Both the position numbers and the translations under genes were made by a program. 64,000 nucleotides of DNA. Source: Oryzomicrobium terrae (GTDB taxonomy: Bacteria > Pseudomonadota > Gammaproteobacteria > Burkholderiales > Rhodocyclaceae). Positions within the stretch are counted from its first letter, which is position 1; the number at the start of each line of letters is the position of its first letter. Below, one piece after another: positions 8,615-15,926 of this stretch. Location of the stretch: contig NZ_CP022579.1 of NCBI RefSeq assembly GCF_008274805.1, forward strand, positions 1,426,001 to 1,490,000, in the 5' to 3' direction. Below the pieces are notes generated by a model. It was not told the origin of the DNA, ran no database searches, and worked only from the letters and a program-made list of their open reading frames with translations.

Positions 8615-9043
8615 ATGAGCACCAAAATCTCACACACGTCCCTGCTGCTGCTCTTCGTTGCAGCCCCAGCAATGGCCGGCGGCAACTACGCCACCTGCCT
8701 CCTAGACAAGCTCCCAGGCGTAGCCAACGACGTGGCTGCAAACGCCATCGTGCAGACGTGCACTGCCAAGTTCCCAGGTGGGTTCCAGACCGTAGGCCTG
8801 GGCTCAGGACGGGGGGATTGGTTCGGGTTCAAGAGTGGCGCCGAGTGCACGGCGAAGAAAGCGGCCGACACCCGGAGTGAGCGGGCTGCACTCATGATCG
8901 GGGCAGCGTGCCGGCGACTGTACGAAGACCCCGCTTCACCAGGTGCGAAGGCAGTGACAGTGGACGAATTCTTGAAGGATGCTCCACCTACGCAGAAAAG
9001 GCCTAACTACTTTGACCAATTCGATGATCATCCTCGTAGGTGA
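8615..9043 (+). CDS. Secreted four-cysteine protein with C-terminal NYFDQFD motif
   Basis: I choose ATG 8615 (preceded by GGGGTAGG) because it begins a clear signal peptide, MSTKISHTSLLLLFVAAPA then MA-GG; upstream codons to 8507 look non-coding. The 142-residue product carries four cysteines after the signal (YATCLLDKLPG, IVQTCTAKFPG, GAECTAKKA, GAACRRLYE), suggesting two disulfides in the periplasm, and resembles a widespread four-cysteine phage/bacterial family whose function is not known. The C-terminus, RPNYFDQFDDHP, shares its NYFDxF motif with the large virion protein at 15927. It converges on the next gene and overlaps it by 16 bases at the stops. A lysogenic-conversion role is possible. 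Confidence 0.55.
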   Translation: MSTKISHTSLLLLFVAAPAMAGGNYATCLLDKLPGVANDVAANAIVQTCTAKFPGGFQTVGLGSGRGDWFGFKSGAECTAKKAADTRSERAALMIGAACRRLYEDPASPGAKAVTVDEFLKDAPPTQKRPNYFDQFDDHPRR

Positions 9044-10758
9044 AGTGATGATGCTCCATCGCCATATTTTTGATCAAATTCAGCTGCCAAACTTGGGTTC
9101 TTCTTGAGGGCTTCGATCGCTGCCGGCGGTGGGGGAGAACGCGAGAAATCTTTCCCTTGTTCAACGAACTTCCCCGTCTGATTGTTGAGCACCCGAGCCG
9201 GCCTGGTCACCAGCTGATTGCTGGTCGGATCAATCTCCTGGCCACCAGGTACCACGGTGAACCGGTTGGCGTGGTCCTGCTTCCCAGACAGGTCGCGGAT
9301 CTGCTGCGCGATGGCAGCGCGTTCCTCCGGCGTTGTGGCGGCCTCGTACTTCTGGGAAAGGGCTTCCTGGCGTAGTGCGGCCCGGGTCTGGAATCCTTGT
9401 GCCGCTCTCTTGAGATCCAGTTCGTCGCGATGCAGGGCGTTGGTGGCATTGGCCTGGGAATAGCGAAGTGCCAATTCAGCATTGCGCACTTGCGCCGCGG
9501 CCGCTGTGGCATCTGTCTGGTTGAACGCCCCTTGGCCCTGGACCATGGCGTGCTGGAGGAAGCCGAGGCGATGGTCGAACCCGTGATTGCGCTCGGCCCG
9601 GGCGGCCAATCCGTTGGGGTCGCGGGCGGAGCGGTTCATGATGCTTTCCGTGCCGAAGTTGGCCCAGTCCTGGGCTTTCTTCAGTGCATCGTATTCGGCT
9701 TGGACGTTGAATGTCGCCGCCGGGCCATGGGTGGCACTAAACCCCCGTGCCCCGCCGCCGATCGCCGATTCACGAATGGCGTTCTGTTGTGCCCGGGCCT
9801 CGTTGTCGGCGCGCATGTTGAACCCGCTCCCAACGACCGGAGCACCAAGCCCAGGGCCGGAGGCTGCCGGCATGCCAGGCGCCGGCGCATCGCCCGGGGT
9901 GCCCTGGGGGATGGACGGGGCCGGCTGGGTGCCCAAAGTCTGAGTCTGCCAAGGCTTTGCCCCAAGCCCTTTCATCTGCTCAACGGCTTGGCCCGGGTCC
10001 GTGTTGGTATATAGCGGAGAGGATCCGCCGGTGACCTTGGTGATGCCTCCGCCCATATCACGCGCTTTGAACCCGTCGGGAAGGGCAAGGGCGCTCGGGG
10101 GGGCGCTGGGGGAAGGCGCAGTGGGCAAGCTGGCCGACGGGGAGGCAGTGGATGGCGCGGAGGCAGCAGCCGGTGCGCTGCCCCCCACAGGCGCAGAGGG
10201 GGCCGAAGTCTCACCCGAGGTATCCAGGCCTTCCCGAGATTTCGCAAGGGCATTATCGGCGCGGCCGGATGGGGTCATCTCATTGAACAGATCACCCAGG
10301 GACTTGGGGGTCGGGACATCGCGTTCGGAAGGAAGCAGGGAGCCCGGGTTGCTCCCGCGGAGCGTTACCCCGCCGTCGGCGAAGAACATGCCGGGCTTGA
10401 AGCCAGCGGCTACGCCTTGGGTGGTGGGAGTATGGGTTGCATCCTTCAGCTTGGTGAGCGCCTTAACCCCAGCGGCATAGACCTCTTCCGGGGGAAACTG
10501 GTACTCTCCGTTGCTGAGATGCACAGGTACGCCGGGCTTGAAACCTCGGCCCAGTTCGGCCAGGGTCTCCTCGCCGAGTTGCTTCGTGGAGTCGGCAGGC
10601 ATGATGAAGCTGCCTTCCGGGACCACGGCCTTGATGGAGTCTGACGTACCGGAGCCCGGGCCACGGATGGGACCGCCACGAAGAACGGGGAAGCCGAGGC
10701 CGGGGCCCGTAACTCCACCATCAGCAAATTTTTTGCACCCAGGCTTGATCCCACGCAT
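9028..10758 (-). CDS. Phage protein with GTSDSI/FADGG repeats (virion-like)
   Basis: A 576-residue protein from ATG 10758. The N-terminal 130 residues contain two FADGGVT units, three [FI]KPG units, one GPGSGTSDSI motif followed by V-EGSFIMPAD, and one LSNGEYQFP; this glycine-rich pattern recurs in tail tape-measure and other long virion proteins. Residues about 175-235 are Ser/Ala/Pro-rich linker; the C-terminal half is helical with charged repeats (ALRQEALSQKYEAA). It is the only virion-like gene on the minus strand here and is flanked by cargo genes, so it may be expressed separately. No signal peptide. Exact role unknown. Confidence 0.55.
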   Translation of the reverse strand: MRGIKPGCKKFADGGVTGPGLGFPVLRGGPIRGPGSGTSDSIKAVVPEGSFIMPADSTKQLGEETLAELGRGFKPGVPVHLSNGEYQFPPEEVYAAGVKALTKLKDATHTPTTQGVAAGFKPGMFFADGGVTLRGSNPGSLLPSERDVPTPKSLGDLFNEMTPSGRADNALAKSREGLDTSGETSAPSAPVGGSAPAAASAPSTASPSASLPTAPSPSAPPSALALPDGFKARDMGGGITKVTGGSSPLYTNTDPGQAVEQMKGLGAKPWQTQTLGTQPAPSIPQGTPGDAPAPGMPAASGPGLGAPVVGSGFNMRADNEARAQQNAIRESAIGGGARGFSATHGPAATFNVQAEYDALKKAQDWANFGTESIMNRSARDPNGLAARAERNHGFDHRLGFLQHAMVQGQGAFNQTDATAAAAQVRNAELALRYSQANATNALHRDELDLKRAAQGFQTRAALRQEALSQKYEAATTPEERAAIAQQIRDLSGKQDHANRFTVVPGGQEIDPTSNQLVTRPARVLNNQTGKFVEQGKDFSRSPPPPAAIEALKKNPSLAAEFDQKYGDGASSLHLRG

Positions 10759-10833
10759 GATGCTACCTCACAGAATGGTTTGCCCCATTCTGGGCAGCCA
10801 AGGCTTGCAGGGGAAACACTACAAGGGGTCTTG

Positions 10834-11328
10834 ATGCGGCTTGTTCCGTTTCATCCGGCAGCGTTGGCTTTCGGTATGTTCGCGGTGATGCCCTTGTGCG
10901 CTAATGCTGGCATTTTCTGCCGTATAGTTGGAGTCACCGACGGGGATACCCTCACAGCCCTGTGCCTAGGCGATGAACGCGTAAAGGTCCGCCTTGCTGA
11001 AATTGATGCCCCCGAGAAGAAGCAGCCTTTCGGCGCCCGGGCGAAGGAGTCGCTCTCTGACATGTGTTTCGGCAAGGATGCCGAGATCGTCCCACAGGCC
11101 AAGGACCGCTACGGGCGCACCGTGGCCCGGGTGATCTGCGCCGGCGTGGATGCGAACGTCGTGCAGGTCCGCAGGGGGATGGCATGGGTCTATGACCGGT
11201 ATGTCACTGATCGGTCGTTGTATCAGGTGCAGGACGAGGCTCGGGGCGCCCGGGCGGGGCTGTGGGCAGAGCCTGATCCTGTGCGGCCGTGGGAGTGGCG
11301 GAAGGCTCTTCGATCAAGAAGACGCTAG
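10834..11328 (+). CDS. Secreted thermonuclease (SNase-like)
   Basis: A 164-residue protein from ATG 10834 with AAGGGG just upstream; earlier in-frame codons from 10780 look like leader. It starts with a signal peptide (MRLVPFHPAALAFGMFAVM then PLCANAG). The remainder is a staphylococcal-nuclease fold with the known active-site residues in order: D36 and D38 in VTDGDTL, R53 in VKVRL, D58 and E61 in EIDAPEKK, and R95 in DRYGRTVARV. Such enzymes cut DNA and RNA with calcium and usually act outside the cytoplasm. The gene is divergent from the minus-strand virion-like gene and directly precedes the ParB-nuclease-methylase block, making it part of the cargo region. Confidence 0.85.
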   Translation: MRLVPFHPAALAFGMFAVMPLCANAGIFCRIVGVTDGDTLTALCLGDERVKVRLAEIDAPEKKQPFGARAKESLSDMCFGKDAEIVPQAKDRYGRTVARVICAGVDANVVQVRRGMAWVYDRYVTDRSLYQVQDEARGARAGLWAEPDPVRPWEWRKALRSRRR

Positions 11329-11391
11329 CGATCTATACATCATCACGCCGGGTAAAATTGCTCACAATTTCGATCAGGCCCATTGGAACTT

Positions 11392-12390
11392 ATGATGACC
11401 AAGCCACCTGTTGTTAAGCGGATAGCGTCAAAGGAACTTTCCTTTGATCCCCAGAACCCTCGTTTTTATCGGCTTAGCCAAAATCCCAGTGACGAAGATG
11501 TCATCGAAGAGATGCTTGATGACGAAGGAGTTCAGGATCTAATTGCTTCGATTGGTCAAAAGGGCTATTTCGAAGGCGAGCCCCTGCTGGTGACCCGCGA
11601 ACATGGAATTCTCATTGTAGTTGAAGGCAACCGTCGCCTGGCTGCTGTCAAGCTGCTCAACAGAGAACTAGAACCACCTCCCCGTCGCAAAACAAGTGTC
11701 GAACAACTGCGCGATGAAGCCGAAGTAGTGCCACCAACCGTACTTCCATGCATCGAATACCCTACGCGCCGAGATGTGATGCGCTACTTGGGTTATCGGC
11801 ACATCACTGGCATTAAAGAGTGGGATTCACTATCGAAAGCCAAGTACTTGGCGAGTATTCGTCAAGAGTTCTACGCAGACCTCGATCACTCCACTCAATT
11901 GAAGTCCCTAGCGAAGGACATTGGCAGCCGATCTGATTATGTCGGCCAGCTACTGACAGCACTGGGGCTTTATATCGCCGCCGATAATCAAAATTTTTTC
12001 CATCTCCCAATGACGGCGAAGGATGTCGAGTTTTCGTACCTGACCACTGCGCTCAACTATCGAAAGATTACCGACTGGCTCGGGCTTGAAGGTAGGACCG
12101 ACATCGACATGCCGGACCTCAAAATAGATAACCTGAAACGAGTCTTCAGCTGGATGTTCCCACGTGATCAGCAGGGAAGGACGATCGTCGGCGAGTCTCG
12201 GAACATCGATAAACTGTCCGAAATCGTCAGCAGCGATGCAGCCATTGAGATTCTTGAAAAAACTTCTAGGCTGAGCGAGGCCTATCTATACAGCGAAGGC
12301 CCTCAGCAAGCCCTCATTACTGCATTTACCCAAGCCCAGGAGCGCATATCCAAACGATATGGAACATGCTCCCCACAACCAATCCATTAA
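11392..12390 (+). CDS. ParB/sulfiredoxin-like domain protein
   Basis: A 332-residue protein starting MMTKPPVVKRI. Residues about 8-90 form a ParB/Srx N-terminal domain: an initial beta strand with the FDPQNPRF motif, a helix with DLIASIGQKGY, then the signature VVEGNRRLAAVKLL (ParB GERRxxA-type). The remainder is mostly helical and lacks the usual ParB helix-turn-helix spacing seen in chromosome partition proteins, so it is probably not a plasmid/phage partition ParB and no parA is present. ParB/Srx domains in defence and modification loci can act as CTPase/ATPase or nuclease modules. GC is clearly lower than the surrounding genes (29 of 60 bases in 11401-11460). It starts the putative restriction-like module. 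Confidence 0.75.
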   Translation: MMTKPPVVKRIASKELSFDPQNPRFYRLSQNPSDEDVIEEMLDDEGVQDLIASIGQKGYFEGEPLLVTREHGILIVVEGNRRLAAVKLLNRELEPPPRRKTSVEQLRDEAEVVPPTVLPCIEYPTRRDVMRYLGYRHITGIKEWDSLSKAKYLASIRQEFYADLDHSTQLKSLAKDIGSRSDYVGQLLTALGLYIAADNQNFFHLPMTAKDVEFSYLTTALNYRKITDWLGLEGRTDIDMPDLKIDNLKRVFSWMFPRDQQGRTIVGESRNIDKLSEIVSSDAAIEILEKTSRLSEAYLYSEGPQQALITAFTQAQERISKRYGTCSPQPIH

Positions 12391-12476
12391 CCATGCAGCA
12401 CCTCGAACTGTCCGAAAAGCTTGCTGACGACACAAGAATGATCAGGGGTTACTTGCGCGATAAGCTGGAGGACTGA
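12366..12476 (+). CDS. Possible micro-ORF between ParB-like and nuclease genes
   Basis: A 36-codon frame starting at ATG 12366 overlaps the last 25 bases of the ParB-like gene and ends one base before the nuclease start; an internal ATG at 12393 gives a 27-residue helical charged peptide (MQHLELSEKLADDTRMIRGY and RDKLED). It has no good ribosome site, so it would rely on coupling to the upstream gene. The nuclease ribosome site GGAGG lies inside it. It may be a real third component, the remnant of a longer C-terminal tail of the ParB-like protein, or simply a chance frame. Confidence 0.3.
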   Translation: MLPTTNPLTMQHLELSEKLADDTRMIRGYLRDKLED

Positions 12477-12477
12477 A

Positions 12478-13398
12478 ATGCTGCTGGCCATGGAAACTCC
12501 ACCGTCAGCGGCAGATCCCCTTTTCTGGGCAGACTTTGTGGAGCTGCATGCATTGGTTCATCCGGACCACTGCTATTCGCGAGGCGACCTTTCTACCCTG
12601 CTCCGACGAAACCGCGACACGGCGATCAACCGTACAGCTGATGAGGAAACCCGGTGGCGCGACATTGCAATTTTTGCCGCGACGCGTTCCAGCGAGTTCG
12701 GCGCAGCCTACCCTTACAGGGTTTCAGATGATGGCGACACGCTGGAGTTAATTGCTGACCTAACGGCAGAGAATGAGGCCTACCTGAAGTTACTGCTCGC
12801 ATCGCTAATGCGTCACGCGCCGCGAAATCGGCGTGCAGAACTTGGCCGATTCTTTGAGCAAGCATGTCATTTAGTTTTCTGCAAGCTGATGCCAACTGGA
12901 AGCACGGTCTACCCAACCTGGGCGAGTGGGGGAGAAGCTGCGCACTACCAGGGCACGCTTTTCGAGAAAATGACAAAGCTGGCAAGCGATATTCGCTGCA
13001 CTGCCAACTTCAAGGAACGAGACTTCAAAGCAAACGATACGGGAGACGGAGGAATCGACATCGTGGCCTGGCATCCCATGGCCGACGTCCGCGACGGAAT
13101 GCCGATGGCCTTTGCCCAATGCGGTTGCTCAAAGGAGGATTGGTCGTTTAAGCATCTTGAGGCATCACCTTCCAAGCATTTCCGGCACTTCCCGGTGATG
13201 CACCGCTGGGCAACCTATTACTTTATGCCGCTAGACTTGCGCCATGCAGATGGTGACTGGGCCTATAAATCCGATATAGGCGAGGCGATCATTGTCGACC
13301 GTCTTCGTCTGCTCAGACTCTCGACGCAGTATGACCTGCTTGACGACTTCCCTGAGCTCCCACTTCTGGACGATATTAGAGCCCTTGCCGCAGCTTAG
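12478..13398 (+). CDS. PD-(D/E)XK restriction-endonuclease-like protein
   Basis: A 306-residue protein from ATG 12478 with GGAGG at 12467-12471. The central region carries a restriction-nuclease signature: E126 in RFFEQACHLVF, D194 in GDGGIDIVAW and Q214 followed by K219 in AFAQCGCSKEDW, the spacing and strand-turn-strand pattern of E...D...(E/Q)xK nucleases. The N-terminal 110 residues are helical and may bind DNA. The gene follows the ParB-like gene and converges on a cytosine methyltransferase, with a 4-base stop-stop overlap, which fits a restriction-modification type module. Family knowledge gives the fold; cleavage activity and specificity are inference. GC is low relative to the phage core, suggesting acquisition. 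Confidence 0.65.
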   Translation: MLLAMETPPSAADPLFWADFVELHALVHPDHCYSRGDLSTLLRRNRDTAINRTADEETRWRDIAIFAATRSSEFGAAYPYRVSDDGDTLELIADLTAENEAYLKLLLASLMRHAPRNRRAELGRFFEQACHLVFCKLMPTGSTVYPTWASGGEAAHYQGTLFEKMTKLASDIRCTANFKERDFKANDTGDGGIDIVAWHPMADVRDGMPMAFAQCGCSKEDWSFKHLEASPSKHFRHFPVMHRWATYYFMPLDLRHADGDWAYKSDIGEAIIVDRLRLLRLSTQYDLLDDFPELPLLDDIRALAAA

Positions 13399-14339
13399 TC
13401 CCACACCGCGGGAAGCGCCCGAGCTACTGCCTCGAACAGCGGTGGAGGGACGGCGTTCCCGGCAACCTTATAGCGCATGTCTAGGCTGCTGCGCTCGGTG
13501 TCCGGGAATATAAAGTTACGAGCAAAGCCTTGTAGCCGTGCCGCCTCACGGTAGCTAAATCGCCGAGCCGGGGCGTCCGTCTCAAATCGCCAAACGTTAT
13601 GTTCCAGCTTTTTGAGCGGCGGGCTCATCGGGTGAAGGGGCATGTGCCGAGGGTTGGCCACAATCGTTTTTGAAGCCTCACCCCAGTCACGGCGCCGGTC
13701 TCGGCTCAGATAGTACCAATGGAAGTCGCGAGCATAGAACTCACCTTCCGGCCATTCGGGCAGGTCACCGATGGCGTCGCGAATGGTGAGATGGGCCGCT
13801 CCACGCCCTTCCCCATGGGTAGGCTCTGGAAACTCATATTCCACCCCTAGATCATCACGCAAGCCAACGATGAAGATACGCTTGCGCTCTTGGGCCACGC
13901 CGTAATCGACGGCATTCAGCACCTGCGCCTTGACACGGTATCCCGCTTCCTGAAACACCTTGAACTGATCTTGCAGGAGATGCGCAAAATTCTTGCGCAC
14001 CATGCCCGAGACGTTTTCGACAATGAAGGCCTTGGGTCGAATGGCCCGCAAGGCTCTGGCAAATTCCAGATACAGGGTATTAATTTTGCGCGACGGGTCC
14101 CGCAACCCGCCTTGGCTAAACCCCTGGCAGGGGTAGCACCCTACTAACAACTCCGCTGCGGGGAAGGCCTCGACCTTGGTCACGTCTTTGACTTGGTAAT
14201 CCGTTTCAGGGTGATTGGCGAGGTACACGTCTCGAGCATAGGGAAGGAGGTCATTAGCCATCACAACTTCAAAACCAGCAGCTATCACCCCTGCGTCAGA
14301 CCCTCCACACCCGGAAAACAACGATACAACTCTTGTCAT
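13395..14339 (-). CDS. DNA (cytosine-5) methyltransferase
   Basis: A 314-residue C5-cytosine methylase. I choose ATG 14339 (AGAGGAG about 8 bases upstream), giving MTRVVSLFSGCGGSDAG; a longer frame to 14381 lacks support. Conserved motifs are in order: I, LFSGCGGSDAG (SAM binding); IV, GCYPCQGFSQGG with the catalytic PC; VI, VENVSG; VIII, QERKRIFIVG; IX, REAARLQGF; X, GNAVPPPL. The target-recognition region between VIII and IX is short, about 80 residues. It would methylate cytosine in a specific DNA site, protecting it from the convergent nuclease-like protein, or serve as an anti-restriction methylase for the phage. The stop codons of the two genes overlap. Confidence 0.9.
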   Translation of the reverse strand: MTRVVSLFSGCGGSDAGVIAAGFEVVMANDLLPYARDVYLANHPETDYQVKDVTKVEAFPAAELLVGCYPCQGFSQGGLRDPSRKINTLYLEFARALRAIRPKAFIVENVSGMVRKNFAHLLQDQFKVFQEAGYRVKAQVLNAVDYGVAQERKRIFIVGLRDDLGVEYEFPEPTHGEGRGAAHLTIRDAIGDLPEWPEGEFYARDFHWYYLSRDRRRDWGEASKTIVANPRHMPLHPMSPPLKKLEHNVWRFETDAPARRFSYREAARLQGFARNFIFPDTERSSLDMRYKVAGNAVPPPLFEAVARALPAVWD

Positions 14340-14548
14340 AGCCCATCTCCTCTGTGGCGCGAATTGTAATGGAGCCGCCATGAACGGTCATCCACCGGCC
14401 TGTCAGCCAAGGCAATTCAGCCCGCCCTGAGCGGCTTTTTGCGCTCATCCAGAAAAAATGATCGGTAAAAAACCGCGGTTTAACTACGCGAATTCTGTGC
14501 GCTAGTCGCACATCCTTGCCCCCACTTACCAATAACGCGGGGCTTCCC

Positions 14549-14992
14549 ATGCGCACCATCCTGTTCATCACACTCTTTCTCACCCTGACTCTTACCCCAT
14601 GCCCGGCCTGGTGATCCGGCCAAGGGGAGGTGCTGGGGCGGGAGGATGCCCAGGGCCGGGCCGCCGGCGCCGAGCGCATCCGTCAGGCCTATGACCGGTC
14701 CGCCGAGGTTGCGGCGGTGGCGGCCTGTACGGTGTTCGAGGCCCTGCTTCGGGGTGACGACGCCAGCCGCCAAGGCCGGTGGCGGTTCGGCCTGGGGATG
14801 CCTGATCGGGAGGGGAGCGCTAAGCCCTGGGCCATGACCATCGGCAACCGGGATATGGTCGTCTCGATGGAAGAGCTTCCGCGCCGGCTGCTGGAGCCCA
14901 ACGGGATGATGCCCAGCAACAAGGAACTGGCCTCGGCCTGTAACCAGCGCCTGGCCCAGCGGATGGCCTACGGGGCCAGCAGGGCGACTTGA
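14549..14992 (+). pseudogene. Secreted-protein ORF broken by an in-frame TGA
   Basis: ATG 14549 begins an excellent signal peptide (MRTILFITLFLTLTLTPCPAW) that meets TGA at 14612-14614; the same frame then stays open as SGQGEVLGREDAQGR... to the stop at 14992. Without the TGA the product would be a 147-residue exported protein. Possible readings are a nonsense mutation in a cargo gene, programmed stop read-through, or two genes, the second starting at GTG 14630 just after AGGGGA, giving 120 residues (GTG is in the same frame). The mature part has charged helices with RRLLEPNG and ACNQRLAQR and no family I recognise. Confidence 0.4.
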
Positions 14993-14993
14993 T

Positions 14994-15665
14994 TTAGGCA
15001 GGGAGGCCAGCCGGCAGCGCAGACTGCTGGCTGGCCCTAGGAAGGGCTGGGTTGATGTCGATGACAACGTCGGCATGCTCGTACATGCCTTCGCGGATTC
15101 CATGACCAAGAGGCACAAGGAACAACTGGGCTCCCTCACGTCGCGCAAACTTCATAGCGGGGATGAAGTCGCTATCACCCGTGACGAGCACGATCACCTT
15201 GATGTGGTGCTTGAGGGTAAGCGCCGCAATATCAAGGCCGATCCGCATATCAACCCCCTTTTGCTCAATATTTGGGCGCAGGTTGTCGCTGGTGATCGAA
15301 ACTTCAGGGGCGTCTACCTTGAGGGCCTGTGAGCCAATGTCCCAGCCTCGGAACGCCAACTCGCCAAGCCGTAGGGAAAAGAAGGGTATGCGGGCCAACT
15401 CTGTAAAAAGCTGCCGGCTTCGCTGGACGATAGCCTGAGCACCAAAGTTCAACTTTCCGCCCTGCAACGGTTTATCAACAGCCTCGGTCAGTGGCGATGC
15501 GTCGTAGTAGTAGACGCGGTGAAGCTGGTGGTCCCTTAAATATGGAGAAGCGCAGACCTGATCTACCAATCGCACCAAGTCTGATGCCTTCATTGGCTCG
15601 GCGCGAGAGCCCAACTTGCGCTTGACGAAGCCACCGTCGATCAGGATGGAGAACGAGGTGTGCAT
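14994..15665 (-). CDS. NYN-domain (LabA/DUF88-type) nuclease-like protein
   Basis: A 223-residue protein. I choose ATG 15665 because the family fold starts at MHTSFSILIDGGF; the frame continues upstream to a GTG at 15719 with a proline-rich leader that looks untranslated. NYN hallmarks are visible: ILIDGGFVKR with the first Asp, KGVDMRIGLDIAAL, VLVTGDSDFIPAMKFAR and a final Y-HADVVIDI. These four acidic positions form the PIN-like metal site of NYN RNases. Its stop lies one base from the converging secreted ORF at 14992. Role is not known; RNA cleavage in regulation or in anti-phage defence is plausible. Confidence 0.8.
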   Translation of the reverse strand: MHTSFSILIDGGFVKRKLGSRAEPMKASDLVRLVDQVCASPYLRDHQLHRVYYYDASPLTEAVDKPLQGGKLNFGAQAIVQRSRQLFTELARIPFFSLRLGELAFRGWDIGSQALKVDAPEVSITSDNLRPNIEQKGVDMRIGLDIAALTLKHHIKVIVLVTGDSDFIPAMKFARREGAQLFLVPLGHGIREGMYEHADVVIDINPALPRASQQSALPAGLPA

Positions 15666-15778
15666 GTGCGGGGGGAAAGGTAGGGGGGATGGCGTCGGGC
15701 AGGCGGGGACGAATCCCACTTGGATGGTAGCCCGCCGTCGGCCAGTCTTCTATGTGCGCCCATTGTAGTAGTACTTCA

Positions 15779-15806
15779 AGCCTTTGATCAAATTTGATCA
15801 AAGGCT
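15779..15806. repeat. 28-bp perfect palindrome
   Basis: A GCCTTTGATCAAA arm and its exact reverse complement meet without spacer; the core holds two TTTGATCAAA units. It lies in the 261-base gap between the divergent NYN gene and the 979-residue virion gene (15927). An operator, a partition-type site for the ParB-like protein or a recombination mark are possible. The rest of the gap shows no gene. Confidence 0.9.
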
Positions 15807-15926
15807 GAGACGATTGGCACGAGGTGCGTTCATTCCGGTAGTCGCGCCTTCCCCCTGTAGGGTGTGCTTCCTCCCTCATTCCTCTAGAGACTGGCCGCCT
15901 TGTGGCAGGGATTCTTGGGGAAAAGG

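Noticed and set aside
11392-12390. Classical plasmid/phage partition ParB
   Set aside because: No parA next to it and the C-terminal part does not show the usual partition-ParB layout; the neighbours are a nuclease and a methylase.
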